A stretch of 64,000 bases of DNA from Lentilactobacillus curieae. Its GTDB lineage: Bacteria > Bacillota > Bacilli > Lactobacillales > Lactobacillaceae. This document shows, piece after piece, positions 10,618 to 19,905 of this stretch (position 1 is its first letter; every line of letters begins with the position of its first letter). Position numbers and translations under genes: made by a program. Under the pieces are notes generated by a model that was not told the origin of the DNA, searched no databases, and saw nothing but the letters and a program-made list of their open reading frames with translations. The DNA lies in assembly GCF_000785105.2 (NCBI RefSeq), contig NZ_CP018906.1, positions 310,001 to 374,000 of the forward strand, given 5' to 3'.

Positions 10618-11854
10618 CTAGTTAGTGCTAATGCTATCAAAGATTGATTGCCAGTTAGCAGGTGATTGTAGTAAACGAACTTTGTTGTTCTTCTTCTTAG
10701 TAACGTTGTAGTTGATACCAACGTTAGTGCTACCACCCTTAAGATCACCAGAGATGTTCTTAAATGTGTAGTGCCATACTTCATATTGTAGACCATAAAC
10801 AGCGATGCTCTTAGCGTCAGTAACAAATTTCTTACCAAGGCCTACAACTACGCCACCGTCCCAATATGAAACGTAAAAGTCATCAAGACCGGCTTTCTTC
10901 AAAGCAGCGGTAACTTGTGCTTGAGTGACAGCTTGACCTTTGTCAGCTTTGATCAAACTAAGAACTGTTGCCTTAGCGTCATTGATTGACATTGCTTGGC
11001 CAGTTGATGGTGAGTAGATAAATGCACCTGCTTTACCCAAGTCATCCCCATTAGCAGCACTTACAGTAGTACCATCTGCTTTTGCGGTTGCTGAAGTATT
11101 TAAAGTAATATCAGCAAATGCTGGTGTAGTAGATTCAGTAGTATCAGTTGTGGTTGATGATGAGGCCTTTGTTAAGCCGCTTTCAAGAATCCAGCCGTTA
11201 GCAGCTGAGTTCTTGCTGTCAGTTGCAGTGATGTGAACCCAAGTATCGCCTTCACGGGTACGAGTACCAGTTTGGTCAATCTTGAAGGTTGCATCCTTGT
11301 ATGGAGTTGAGTCGGTGATTGCCCGACCAACTTTGTATTGTGTCCATGCTGGAGAAGTGTAAGTAACTGTCTTATTGTCATTAGCAGTCCCAACAGAAGC
11401 AATCTTATAAGTATTGTTCTTTTGGTCGTCGTTAACAGTGCCAGTCTTAAAGGTATCGTATGAAGTTAAGCCCCCGTTAAATGAAGCGGTGCTCTTACCA
11501 CCATAGATCCAACCACGATAATTACCATCAAATGAAACTACTTTGTAGTAAACTGAACCGCGGTTAGTCGTAGCAACTCGGTACGCACGCCAGTTGCTCT
11601 TTGATGTTTGAGCAGTTGATAAACCTTTCAAGGTACTTGTTGATGCTACTAAACGTGCACCTTTCAAAGTACCAGCCTTGGTGTAAAGTGCACTTGAACC
11701 AGTAACGTTAACGTTTCTAGATGAAGCGTCAGTTGTTAATGTTTGGTTTGAAGTTACCTTTGCGTATGATTTGGCTGAGGCTTGGTTAGCACTCACACTG
11801 CCAGCTACGGCAACGAATCCTAATGCTGCCATCCCCACAAATAGTGATTTTCAT
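10618..11854 (-). pseudogene. S-layer family paralogue 4, frameshifted in the signal peptide
   Basis: Body of about 400 residues with both conserved repeats ([63 protein letters not shown]) and the C-terminal DFYVSYWDGG / YEVWHYTFK signature. The ribosome site (AGGAGG) leads to ATG at 11854, followed by A4-TCACTATTTGTGGGG. With A3 or A6 the frame would read M-K-(K)[10 protein letters not shown], as in its sisters; with A4 it does not. In the body frame a TGA sits across the ATG, so only an internal GTG or ATG in the middle of the signal peptide is left. The protein as read could not be exported normally. Same kind of lesion as paralogue 1. Confidence 0.75.
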
Positions 11855-12042
11855 ATTCAAAAATTCCTCCTGTATTTCCCTAAGAATATAATCTATTGTA
11901 CACGCTTGAAATCCTTGTGTTCATGGCATTTCAGTAACACTTGTGTGACAATATTTCCATTCACTAAAGAAGTTCTAAAGCACCCCCCAATTTTAAGTTC
12001 GCCTTAAGTTAGACCCAATATAATTACAGGAAACTCAGTGTA

Positions 12043-12074
12043 TAAAAAAATGGTCGTCCAAATGGACGACCATT
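12043..12074 (-). terminator. Terminator of S-layer paralogue 5
   Basis: Perfect stem AATGGTCGTCC / GGACGACCATT with an AAAT loop and flanking A and T runs. Confidence 0.85.
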
Positions 12075-12084
12075 TTGCGTTAAT

Positions 12085-13179
12085 TTATTTTGGATACCAA
12101 ATGTTGCCGAATATTCTACCCCATTGTTGAGGAGTAACTCCAACTCTTGGAACCCGTAATTTCTTCTTGGTAACAGTGTAGTTAGCTTCAAGATTCTTAC
12201 TATCTACCTTGCGATCACCTGTTAAGTTCTTCAATTGGTAATGCCAAATTTCATGTTGGATTCCCATTACTGGTCTAATTGCTGAATCCTTGATAAATGA
12301 CTTACCAACTCCGGCAACCGGTCCCCCACGCCAGTAAACTACGTAGAAGTCTGTCAAGCCGTAGTCTTCAAGGGATTTAACAATATCAGCATCCGGAACT
12401 GTTTCACCAGTCTTACCCGATATTCTATTCAACGCTGATTCCTTAAGGTTAGCCATTAAGCCACCCACTTCTGCTTTGTTTGAATATAGGTAAGCGCCTT
12501 AGGTAATGATGTCTTCACCCTTTGTAGTATCTGTTGCTGTGATGTGAACCCGCTGATCGTTTTCACGAGTACGAGTTCCTACTTGGTCAATCTTGAAAGT
12601 AGTGTCTTTATATGGAGTTGAATCCATTATCTGACGCCCAATCTTGTATTGAGTCCATGCTGGTTGTTTGTAAGTTACAGTCTTACCATCATTGGCAGTT
12701 CCCACGTTAGCAATCTTGTACTCACCACTAGTTTGCTCTGCAGTTGGAGTTCCCTGCTTAAATGTTTGGTAAGTGTTGATTCCACCACCAAAGTTAGCAG
12801 AAGATTTGCCACCGTATATCTATCCTCGGTAAGTCTTATCAAAAGAAACTACCTTATAATAAACAGATCCACGGTCAGTTGTTGCAACTCGGTAAGCACG
12901 CACATTTTTCTGTGAGCTGTTAGAAGCTGCTAAGCCTTGTAATGTTGTAGTTGTAGCAACTTTCCTAGCTCCACGTAAAGTTCCAGTTTTATCATATAAA
13001 GCATTTGATCCTGTAAACGTCACGTTCCTGGTTTCAGGAGCGCTAGTCAATGTCCTGTTCGATGTTACTTTGGCATAGCTCTTTGCATCGGTCTTATCTG
13101 CGGCGACTCCACTAGCAGCTACACAAAGTCCTAAAGCAGCTGTTGATATGAGTAGGGTTTTCGTAAACTTTCCTTCCAT
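12085..13179 (-). pseudogene. S-layer family paralogue 5, two in-frame stops
   Basis: One continuous frame of 364 codons with an intact start (AGGAGG, ATG at 13179) and signal peptide ([21 protein letters not shown]). It is broken by TAG at 12820-12822, where the family motif YRGWIYGGK reads YRG-stop-IYGGK, so Trp TGG became TAG. A second stop, TAA at 12499-12501, replaces what is probably Lys in T-K-G-A-Y-L-Y-S. Downstream the frame still reads good S-layer sequence (TQYKIGRQIMDS, DFYVVYWRGG, HEIWHYQL). It is shorter than its sisters. The residual product would be a secreted 119-residue wall-binding fragment. Confidence 0.85.
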
Positions 13180-13327
13180 GGTGTTATGCCTCCTTATATT
13201 AAATCCACATTTCCTAGGTACATATATAGTTTAACAAGTTGCATTATAAGTTATCAAACTTTACGATTACATAACAATTACAATATGTTAAAAACTATAT
13301 GCCTAATAGTTATAGCTCAGAACACAA

Positions 13328-13408
13328 AAAAGAAGGCGGTGCTTCAAGCCGCCTTCTTTCGTATTAGAGGGGTATTCTATTGTCGGAAATGGTGCTTCAA
13401 GCCATTTC
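13328..13408 (-). terminator. Terminator hairpins behind S-layer paralogue 6
   Basis: 13328-13358: AAAGAAGGCGG / CCGCCTTCTTT around GGTGCTTCAAGCC. A second hairpin, GAAATGGTGCTTCAAGCCATTTC (13385-13407), repeats the same GGTGCTTCAAGCC core, an unusual duplicated loop. Confidence 0.7.
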
Positions 13409-13422
13409 GTCGGGGGGAAATG

Positions 13423-14964
13423 TTATTTTGATTTGAACAATGTTGGCCATTGATCAGGAGTGAAAGTTCGTGCGAGTGCGCCATTCAATGGCACTTTAAC
13501 CTTAGTTGTCTTATAGAATACTTGTAAATCGTTAACTCCAGCCTTAAATGACCCTGTAATGTCTTTATTAGTTTCGTCATTTAAAGTGTAGTGCCAAATT
13601 TGAAAGTCACCGACAAGCGGATATTGTGTTAATTTCTTATTAGAATTAATGTATCCTTTAGGTGCTTGTAAGTTTCCGGCGTTGTTATAAACAACATAGA
13701 AGTCAGTTAGACCGGCAGCTGTTAACGCATTTTTTACAGTATCCTTACTAATAACTTGTCCAGGATCTCCCATTATTTTACCAAGCATACCATTCTTAAT
13801 GTCATTTACATTACCCATAATTGTTCCATTTCCTGAAACAATGTATGCATTGGCAGCGCTAACTTCGTCTTTCGCACCAGCAACTGCTGTGTGTTCAACA
13901 CCAACTTCATTCCCAGCTTGCGTATTCAACTGAATACTGTTGAACGCAATATTATTTGAAATTGCCTGAACTTGTAAGTTCACAGAACTTCCAGTAGCTG
14001 TACGAGCTAACGTAGTTTTTTCAGCACTTGTTAGAGTACCACCATCAACTAGCTGGTATCCCGTACCAACCAAAGCGCTTGAAATAAGTCTTTGAATTCC
14101 AGTTGTATGTGAATCAGGCAGAATGTCATTAGTTCCTAACAACGTTCCCTTATTTGCACCAGGAACTTTATAGTCAACTGTCTTAACAGTGTGAGCATCA
14201 GCAGCAGTAACTAAGTTAATTCTTACTGTATCAGCAGGAATTCGGTCTGTCGGTGGAGTCACTTCAGCCTTAGTCAACCCGCTATACAAGATCCAACCAT
14301 TTGCTTGGTTGTTCTTTGAGTCTGTTGCCAAGATGTGTACCCATTGGTCGTTTTCACGAGTTCGAGTACCAACTTGGTCAATCTTGAATGTTGCGTCCTT
14401 GTAAGGAGTTGAGTCAGTGATTTGACGACCAATCTTGTATTGAGTCCATGATGGCTGCTTGTAAGTTACAGTCTTGTCATCGTTGGCAGTTCCTGGGTTA
14501 GCAAACTTAAATGTCCCATTCTTTTGGTCATCAGTCATTGTGCCACCCTTGAAAGTGTTGTATTGACTAATTCCACCTGCAAGGCTTCCAACTGTCTTAC
14601 CACCGTAGATCCAACCACGATATGATTTATCGAAAGCTACAACCTTGTAGTAAACTGATCCTCTATTAGTAGTAGCAACTCGGTATGCTCGGAAGTTTTT
14701 CTTTGAGCTATCTGAGTTAGCCATTCCTCTTAGAGTGGTTGTAGTAGCAATCTTTCTTGCTCCACGAAGTGTACCAGCCTTGTTGTAAAGTGCGTTTGAG
14801 CCAGTGAATGTTACGTTCCGGCTGTCAGCTTCGCTTGTCATTGCCACGTTTGAAGTTACCCGTGCATATGACTTTGCGTTTGTGTTATCTGCATTTACTG
14901 CAGCAACTCCTGCGTACATCCCCAGTGCAGCTGCAGAAATTAGTAGTGTCTTCTTTATATCCAT
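13423..14964 (-). CDS. S-layer protein paralogue 6 (brevis type)
   Basis: 513 residues, ATG at 14964 behind AGGAGG. Signal peptide about 1-30 (DIKKTLLISAAALGMYAGVAAVNA). First repeat: [42 protein letters not shown]. Second repeat: PSWTQYKIGRQITDS and RTRENDQWVHILATDSKN. The C-terminal half contains the DFYVVYNNAGNLQAP and FQIWHYTLND signature and ends DQWPTLFKSK. Residues about 270-380 (IADN/IPADTV, IQRLISSALVGTGY, SVNLQVQAISNN) match paralogue 7, so these two share most of the C-terminal half as well and form a subgroup. Confidence 0.86.
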   Translation of the reverse strand: MDIKKTLLISAAALGMYAGVAAVNADNTNAKSYARVTSNVAMTSEADSRNVTFTGSNALYNKAGTLRGARKIATTTTLRGMANSDSSKKNFRAYRVATTNRGSVYYKVVAFDKSYRGWIYGGKTVGSLAGGISQYNTFKGGTMTDDQKNGTFKFANPGTANDDKTVTYKQPSWTQYKIGRQITDSTPYKDATFKIDQVGTRTRENDQWVHILATDSKNNQANGWILYSGLTKAEVTPPTDRIPADTVRINLVTAADAHTVKTVDYKVPGANKGTLLGTNDILPDSHTTGIQRLISSALVGTGYQLVDGGTLTSAEKTTLARTATGSSVNLQVQAISNNIAFNSIQLNTQAGNEVGVEHTAVAGAKDEVSAANAYIVSGNGTIMGNVNDIKNGMLGKIMGDPGQVISKDTVKNALTAAGLTDFYVVYNNAGNLQAPKGYINSNKKLTQYPLVGDFQIWHYTLNDETNKDITGSFKAGVNDLQVFYKTTKVKVPLNGALARTFTPDQWPTLFKSK

Positions 14965-15313
14965 AATCTTATAGTCCTCCTAAAATATTTCTTATTCCTT
15001 ACTACGCTTTTAAATTTAGCACCATAACTAAATAGTTTCAATTCAAAACTATTTAATAACAGAATCTTACTATTTTCTTCACAGAACATTCACAATTAGA
15101 CACCCGTACAAAACTATTCGCTTGTAAAAGTAACGCTTACAAACGTTGATGTGACAGCGTTTTGTTCTTAAGACATTCCTGTTCAAACTTTTTTCACATT
15201 TTCAATTTGGTAACTCAACAATGTAAAAAACAGATTTTTTGTTTTCAACCTCTTCCTCTTGTAACCTAAGGGTGGAAACCAATTTCTAACACTCGTGAAT
15301 AGGAGGAATTCTC
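14965..15313. other. Intergenic gap between divergent genes
   Basis: The 349 bp hold the long leader of S-layer paralogue 6 and the promoter region of the oxidoreductase at 15314. No strong -35/-10 pair, hairpin or small ORF stood out. A short CGCTTGTAAAAGTAACGCTTAC stretch is weakly palindromic. Confidence 0.3.
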
Positions 15314-16639
15314 ATGGCAACATATGATTACGATGTTTTATACCTTGGTAGTGGTCACGGTACCTTTGATGGCGCAATTCCACTTGCCCAATCCGGGAAG
15401 AAAGTTGGAATTATTGAAAGTGGCCTAATTGGTGGTACCTGTCCAAATCGTGGTTGCAACGCCAAAATCACCCTGGATGCTCCAGTGGAACTGCAAAGAT
15501 CTGCAGAGCGACTAAAGGGTATCGTTGACACTGTTCCCAAGATAAACTGGGCAGCAAATGTCAAACACAAACAAGAAGTTATCGACGGGTTGCCTGGAAT
15601 GATCACCGGTCTACTGGATTCAGTTGGCATCGACATCATTAAGGGTCACGGAATCTTAACCGATGCTCATACTATTGAGGTCGATGGGCATCCCCACACG
15701 GGTGAAAAACTCGTCATCTCAACCGGTCTTCGTCCTAATCGCCTTGACGTTCCTGGTGCTGAACTCATGCACGATAGTGAAGACTTCATGAACATTACCA
15801 AACTGCCCGAGCACCTCGCCATTATTGGTTCTGGTTACATCAGTTTTGAGTTTGCAACAATCGCCAATGCGGCAGGTGCCAAAGTCACTGTGCTGATGCA
15901 TGAAGATCATGCTCTTCGCCAATTCAACCAATCTTACGTTGATACAGTAATGGATGACTTGGAACGCAGAGGAGTTAAATTCATTAAGTTTGCTGGTGTT
16001 TCTTCTATTGAAAAGGATGGAAAAGAGTTCATCGTCAACTATGCAGACGGAAAACTCAAGGTTGACTGGGTATTAGATGCAACTGGGAGAATCCCCAACG
16101 TCGAAAATATTGGGCTGGAAACAGTTGGCGTTAAATACAATAAGAAGGGAATTGAGGTTAACGACTTCTTGCAAACAACGGTCGACAACATTTATGCTTC
16201 TGGTGACGTAATCGATAAGGTTCAACCAAAGTTGACACCCACCGCTGTATTTGAGTCACTTTACCTCACAAAATTACTTTCTGGAAAAGAAAGTCTTCCT
16301 ATTAAATATTCAGTAATTCCGTCAGTAGTATTTACATCGCCAAGAATTGCTAAAGCTGGTGTCTCGGTTCAGGAAGCTCAGAAAAAGGGTTACAAGATCA
16401 AAGTCAACCACCTGCCTGATGACTGGTACCGCCAAGTTGATAAACAAGATTTAGGTGAAAATACGTTAATCTACGATAATGATGGTAAACTAGTAGGAGT
16501 GACTGAAATCAGTGAACAGGCAGACAACGTAATCAATACATTGTTGCCAGCAATTGAACTAGGAATGACTGAGGAACAATTGGGACGGATGGTTTATCTC
16601 TTCCCATCATTAGCCTCAGCAACCTGGTCACAAATTTAG
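15314..16639 (+). CDS. Pyridine nucleotide-disulfide oxidoreductase (glutathione reductase-like)
   Basis: 441 residues, usual length for the family; ATG behind AGGAGG. FAD-binding site near the start (DVLYLGSGHGTFDGA), the redox-active disulfide in GGTCPNRGCNAK (Cys-x4-Cys, about residues 43-48), the NAD(P)-binding GSGYISFEFA at about 175, and the second FAD motif IYASGDVID at about 298. This is a class I flavoprotein disulfide reductase; the C-terminal dimer domain lacks the HP.E.. active-site end usual in glutathione reductase, so the substrate may be another thiol or quinone-like compound. It stands alone on the plus strand and is likely part of oxygen or thiol stress defence. Confidence 0.85.
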   Translation: MATYDYDVLYLGSGHGTFDGAIPLAQSGKKVGIIESGLIGGTCPNRGCNAKITLDAPVELQRSAERLKGIVDTVPKINWAANVKHKQEVIDGLPGMITGLLDSVGIDIIKGHGILTDAHTIEVDGHPHTGEKLVISTGLRPNRLDVPGAELMHDSEDFMNITKLPEHLAIIGSGYISFEFATIANAAGAKVTVLMHEDHALRQFNQSYVDTVMDDLERRGVKFIKFAGVSSIEKDGKEFIVNYADGKLKVDWVLDATGRIPNVENIGLETVGVKYNKKGIEVNDFLQTTVDNIYASGDVIDKVQPKLTPTAVFESLYLTKLLSGKESLPIKYSVIPSVVFTSPRIAKAGVSVQEAQKKGYKIKVNHLPDDWYRQVDKQDLGENTLIYDNDGKLVGVTEISEQADNVINTLLPAIELGMTEEQLGRMVYLFPSLASATWSQI

Positions 16640-16675
16640 CGTGAAACAAATTCCACTAAATATGGTGCCGTTCTC

Positions 16676-16704
16676 TTGAACACATACAATATCTAGTGTA
16701 CTAT
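16676..16704 (+). promoter_or_regulatory. Promoter of a candidate small RNA
   Basis: TTGAAC, 17-nt spacer, TACTAT: a good sigma-A type pair, with no start codon or ribosome site downstream before the terminator at 16761. Confidence 0.6.
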
Positions 16705-16710
16705 TATTAA

Positions 16711-16794
16711 AGAGTCGTTCCCCCGATGACTCATCATAATTTCCCACATATTATGACGCGCCGCCAAACTCCCTTTTGTTTGGCGGTTTTTTTG
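16711..16794 (+). ncRNA. Candidate structured small RNA, about 84 nt
   Basis: Between the promoter at 16676 and a strong terminator. Three hairpins follow in order: GAGTC / GACTC (16712-16732), TCATAAT / ATTATGA (16734-16756), and the terminator CCGCCAAA / TTTGGCGG with T7 (16761-16793). There is no ORF. The preceding gene ends at 16639, so this could also be read-through termination of the oxidoreductase mRNA, but the separate promoter and the two extra stems suggest an independent RNA. Not recognised as any known family. Confidence 0.5.
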
Positions 16795-17077
16795 TGCCCT
16801 TTTTTACCACAATTTTTAGTTTCATTTAACCTTGTTTGCGAAATTGTTAAGGAAAAACGCTTATTTGACGCGTTTAAGCTGGGGTTAAGAAAACTCCAGT
16901 AATCTACAGACATTCAATAAACGAGGAAGTGATTACCAACAGCAAAACCTAATCGAACCACCCCAACTTTAAAAGTCGTCCCACACAATAAAAACTAAAA
17001 AATATAAATGGAATTTTGAATCTAACTTGCGATTGGCAGGGACCCAATCAAGGATTCAAATCGAAAGGATCTTAAAT

Positions 17078-17557
17078 ATGATTAATATTAAAAAAGTAAT
17101 GTACACAACCGCAGCAACTGTAGCAATGGCAGCTCCAATGTTAACTAGTGTGGCAGCAAACGCCTCAGTGAAACCTCATCACAACGACACCGCAAAGGTC
17201 GTAAAGAAAGCCGCACCTAAGAAGGCTAACATTCACAAACGGGCAAAGGCTGAACCAAAGAAAGACACTCCAAAGAAGGAAGCTCCAAAGCCTGCAGCAA
17301 CTGCAAACAACGGCTCAAAACCAGCAGCATCAGCAACAAATAATCAAGTAAAGCCAGCAACCCCAGCAAAACAAGCTGACAATAACAAGCAAAACGACAA
17401 CAAGCAAGCAAAACCTGCAGTAAGCACCCCTGCAAAGCAAGCTGACAAGAATCAAGCTCCACAATCAGCAAACAAAGATCAAAAGCAAGCTCCCCAAAAG
17501 GACAGCACTCCAGCACAACCTAACCAAGCAGCAAATCACGCAACCCCTTCAAAATAA
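17078..17557 (+). CDS. Small secreted Lys/Ala/Pro/Gln-rich protein
   Basis: 159 residues from ATG at 17078 (AAAGGAT site); an upstream in-frame start at 17027 has no ribosome site. Signal peptide 1-30 (INIKKVMYTTAATVAMAAPM, cleavage near ANA/SVK). The mature part is low-complexity: Lys-rich first, then Ala-Pro-Lys-Gln-Asn repeats such as PAKQAD (three times). No folded domain is visible. Proteins of this sort in lactobacilli sit in the wall as extended linkers or as cation-rich surface proteins; the function is unknown. The leader of about 280 bp after the candidate small RNA shows nothing else. Confidence 0.7.
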   Translation: MINIKKVMYTTAATVAMAAPMLTSVAANASVKPHHNDTAKVVKKAAPKKANIHKRAKAEPKKDTPKKEAPKPAATANNGSKPAASATNNQVKPATPAKQADNNKQNDNKQAKPAVSTPAKQADKNQAPQSANKDQKQAPQKDSTPAQPNQAANHATPSK

Positions 17558-17596
17558 ATAAATTAGTAGTGAGCCCCCTCTCACGATAATTCCCCT

Positions 17597-17632
17597 AACC
17601 AGCCACCTGTCCAAGCAGGTGGCTGGTTTTTT
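17597..17632 (+). terminator. Terminator of the Lys/Pro-rich secreted protein
   Basis: Twelve-bp stem AACCAGCCACCT / AGGTGGCTGGTT followed by six T. Confidence 0.9.
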
Positions 17633-17717
17633 CTCCAAAAAATTTAAGCAATTTACTTGGTTTTTCTAATCAAAATATGGAATAATGACATAAAAGGTTA
17701 AGGGGGTGTAATTAACG

Positions 17718-18152
17718 ATGACAGAATCACACACTAATCATTCCACAAATGGTAGAAAAAATGACGGTAAAACTAAGCTATTCAAGCCAACGATGGACTA
17801 TGACCTATCAGGCAAAAAAGTGCTAATGGCGGGATATGGTGATCATAAAGCTGTTGCTGAACAAGTTGTGGATGCTCATAACGTTGATGAGTTATGCCTA
17901 TACGACGAGAAAACTCGTGGTAAAGGAATCCAGACTAACTTGAATAAAGCAATCAAGCACGCAGACGTTGTGTTGGTAATGCTGAACTCAATTAGCCATA
18001 ACACTGCTAACCAAGCAATTTCTATCGCCCGTGAACAGAAGAAATTAGTGGCTGCCACCAACGTTAACAGCCCATTGGCCATTGAGCAGGCAATTAGCCG
18101 AGCACTCAATCACCAGCCAATTTACGTTCCCTCTCACCACGTGGTCGAATAA
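17718..18152 (+). CDS. DUF2325-type cytoplasmic protein
   Basis: 144 residues. After a hydrophilic first 28 residues, the protein has the DUF2325 pattern: a strand and glycine turn (KKVLMAGYGDH), a central HADVVLVMLNSISHNTANQA (Asp/Val strand followed by SH) and a final strand-helix pair (KLVAATNVNSPLAIEQAI). This is a small Rossmann-like fold of unknown function, common in Firmicutes. The ATG at 17718 follows a GGGGG site at 17701-17705. Monocistronic: a hairpin follows at once. No enzymatic residues can be assigned. Confidence 0.65.
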   Translation: MTESHTNHSTNGRKNDGKTKLFKPTMDYDLSGKKVLMAGYGDHKAVAEQVVDAHNVDELCLYDEKTRGKGIQTNLNKAIKHADVVLVMLNSISHNTANQAISIAREQKKLVAATNVNSPLAIEQAISRALNHQPIYVPSHHVVE

Positions 18153-18157
18153 AAAAC

Positions 18158-18195
18158 AAAAAAAGCCGCAACTTTTATAATTTGCGGCTTTTTTA
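18158..18195. terminator. Bidirectional terminator between convergent genes
   Basis: AAAAAGCCGCAA / TTGCGGCTTTTT; serves the DUF2325 gene on the plus strand and S-layer paralogue 7 on the minus strand. Confidence 0.85.
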
Positions 18196-18214
18196 AGCGG
18201 GTTAAATAAGTTAA

Positions 18215-19717
18215 TTAGTTGATGCTATTAAAAATACTTGCCCATTGTGATGGGGTAACATTCGTGTGAGTACCCTTTACCTGCTTCTTTTGGATGTTGT
18301 AGTTAACATTCATATTCGATTGCCCTGCAGTTGGGTTACCAGAAAGTTGTGGTGAAGTGTAGTGCCAGATTTGATCCTGCGAGTCCAAGTTAATGTTTGC
18401 AGAAGTGTTTACCAATGCAGATGAACCACCTAGTGATGGCTTGTATACAACATAGAAGTCATTCAAACCAGTTTGAGTTAAAGCATTGACAATTGTGCTT
18501 GGACTAACTGTTGTTCCATAATCTCCAGTAATCAAACTAAGGGTTCTACCCTTAAGGTCGTTGAAAGTTAAGCCACTGTATTTGCTTGAACTAACGACCG
18601 CATGAGCAGCTGATAAATCGTCTCCAGATGATGTAACACCTGTGTAGTCAAGACCCTTGTCAGCCTTGGTGTTAAACGTCATATCAGGAAATGCTTGGTT
18701 AGTAGAAATCTTTTGAACGGTGATGTTAACTTCTGAACCAGTCTTAGTTTGAGCTAATGTGGTCTTTTGATCATTAGTCAACACGCCGTTTGCTAATGTG
18801 TAACCAGTACCTGCAAGGTTAATTGAAGCAATGTTTTGAATATCAGTAATTCTTTGTGGTGGTAAGTTCCAAACGTTTCCGCCAGCATTACCAATCAATT
18901 GTCCCAAAGTAGTTCCCTTGGCGGCACCGGCAACAGTGTAGTTAGCACTCTTAATTAAGTTACCTGCTGAGTTGACGAAGTTAATCTTAACAACGTTGTC
19001 AGCAATTGGTTCTTGAGCTTGAGTCAAACCACTATATAAGATCCAACCATTGGCATTAGTGTTCGTTGCGTCAGTGTTAGTAATGTGAACCCACTGATCA
19101 CCCTCACGTGTTCTAATACCAATTTGGTCAATTCTAAATGTGGTGTCCTTGTATGGAGTTGAATCGGTAATTTGCCGACCAATCTTGTATTGAGTCCATG
19201 ATGGAGCTTTATAAGTAACGGTCTTGTCATCGTTAGCGGTACCGACGTTGGCAATCTTGTAAAGTCCCTTCATTGTGTCGTTGACTTGACCAATCTTGAA
19301 GGTATCAAATTGATCAACACCACCATTGAAGCTAGCAGTTGATTTACCACCGTAAATCCAACCACGAACAGTTTGGTCAAATGCAACAACTTTGTAGTAA
19401 ACAGAGCCACGGTTAGTTGTAGCAACTCGGTAAGCTCTAAAGTTTTGCTTTGAGCTGTTTGAGTTTGCAAACGAACGAAGAGTGCTTGTCGAAGCAACTC
19501 TCCGTGCCCCCTTCAACGTACCCGCCTTTGTGTACAGAGCGTTTTTACCAGTAAACGTGACGTTACGAGAATTTGCATCGCCACCTAGCTTTTGATTTGA
19601 AGTAACCTTAGCATACGTCTTGGCGCTTGCTTGGTTGGCATTAACTAAAGCTGCGGCTGCAAACATTCCCAATGCTGCAACTGAAACTAAAATACTTTTC
19701 TTAATATTCATATTCAA
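18215..19717 (-). CDS. S-layer protein paralogue 7 (brevis type)
   Basis: 500 residues. Start choice: TTG at 19717 lies eight bases from GGAGG, while the ATG two codons later lies 14 away, so TTG is slightly preferred. Signal peptide NIKKSILVSVAALGMFAAAA. First repeat: [41 protein letters not shown]; second repeat: [31 protein letters not shown]-terminal half as in paralogue 6 (INLAGTGYTL, SEVNITVQKIS), ending DFYVVYKPSLGG, QIWHYTSPQ and QWASIFNSIN. The upstream region has TTATAATGCTA about 50 bp before the start, a good -10 candidate. Confidence 0.86.
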   Translation of the reverse strand: MNMNIKKSILVSVAALGMFAAAALVNANQASAKTYAKVTSNQKLGGDANSRNVTFTGKNALYTKAGTLKGARRVASTSTLRSFANSNSSKQNFRAYRVATTNRGSVYYKVVAFDQTVRGWIYGGKSTASFNGGVDQFDTFKIGQVNDTMKGLYKIANVGTANDDKTVTYKAPSWTQYKIGRQITDSTPYKDTTFRIDQIGIRTREGDQWVHITNTDATNTNANGWILYSGLTQAQEPIADNVVKINFVNSAGNLIKSANYTVAGAAKGTTLGQLIGNAGGNVWNLPPQRITDIQNIASINLAGTGYTLANGVLTNDQKTTLAQTKTGSEVNITVQKISTNQAFPDMTFNTKADKGLDYTGVTSSGDDLSAAHAVVSSSKYSGLTFNDLKGRTLSLITGDYGTTVSPSTIVNALTQTGLNDFYVVYKPSLGGSSALVNTSANINLDSQDQIWHYTSPQLSGNPTAGQSNMNVNYNIQKKQVKGTHTNVTPSQWASIFNSIN

Positions 19718-19876
19718 TAAATAGGCCTCCTTCAGATTTCCCCGCTACATCTTAAGATTAGCATTATAACCGTTTAGTATCAAATGAATGCAATTTCGAT
19801 AACGTTACTATACTTTTAAAAGTGTGATTTAACTAAGCTTGAAAAAGTTGCTGGAGTTGTAACTCTTAAGTAATAC

Positions 19877-19903
19877 AAAAAAGCTGGCAATTCTGCCAGC
19901 TTT
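19877..19903 (-). terminator. Terminator of the glycosyltransferase locus
   Basis: Minus strand stem AAAGCTGGCA / TGCCAGCTTT with flanking T run. Confidence 0.8.
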
Positions 19904-19905
19904 CA

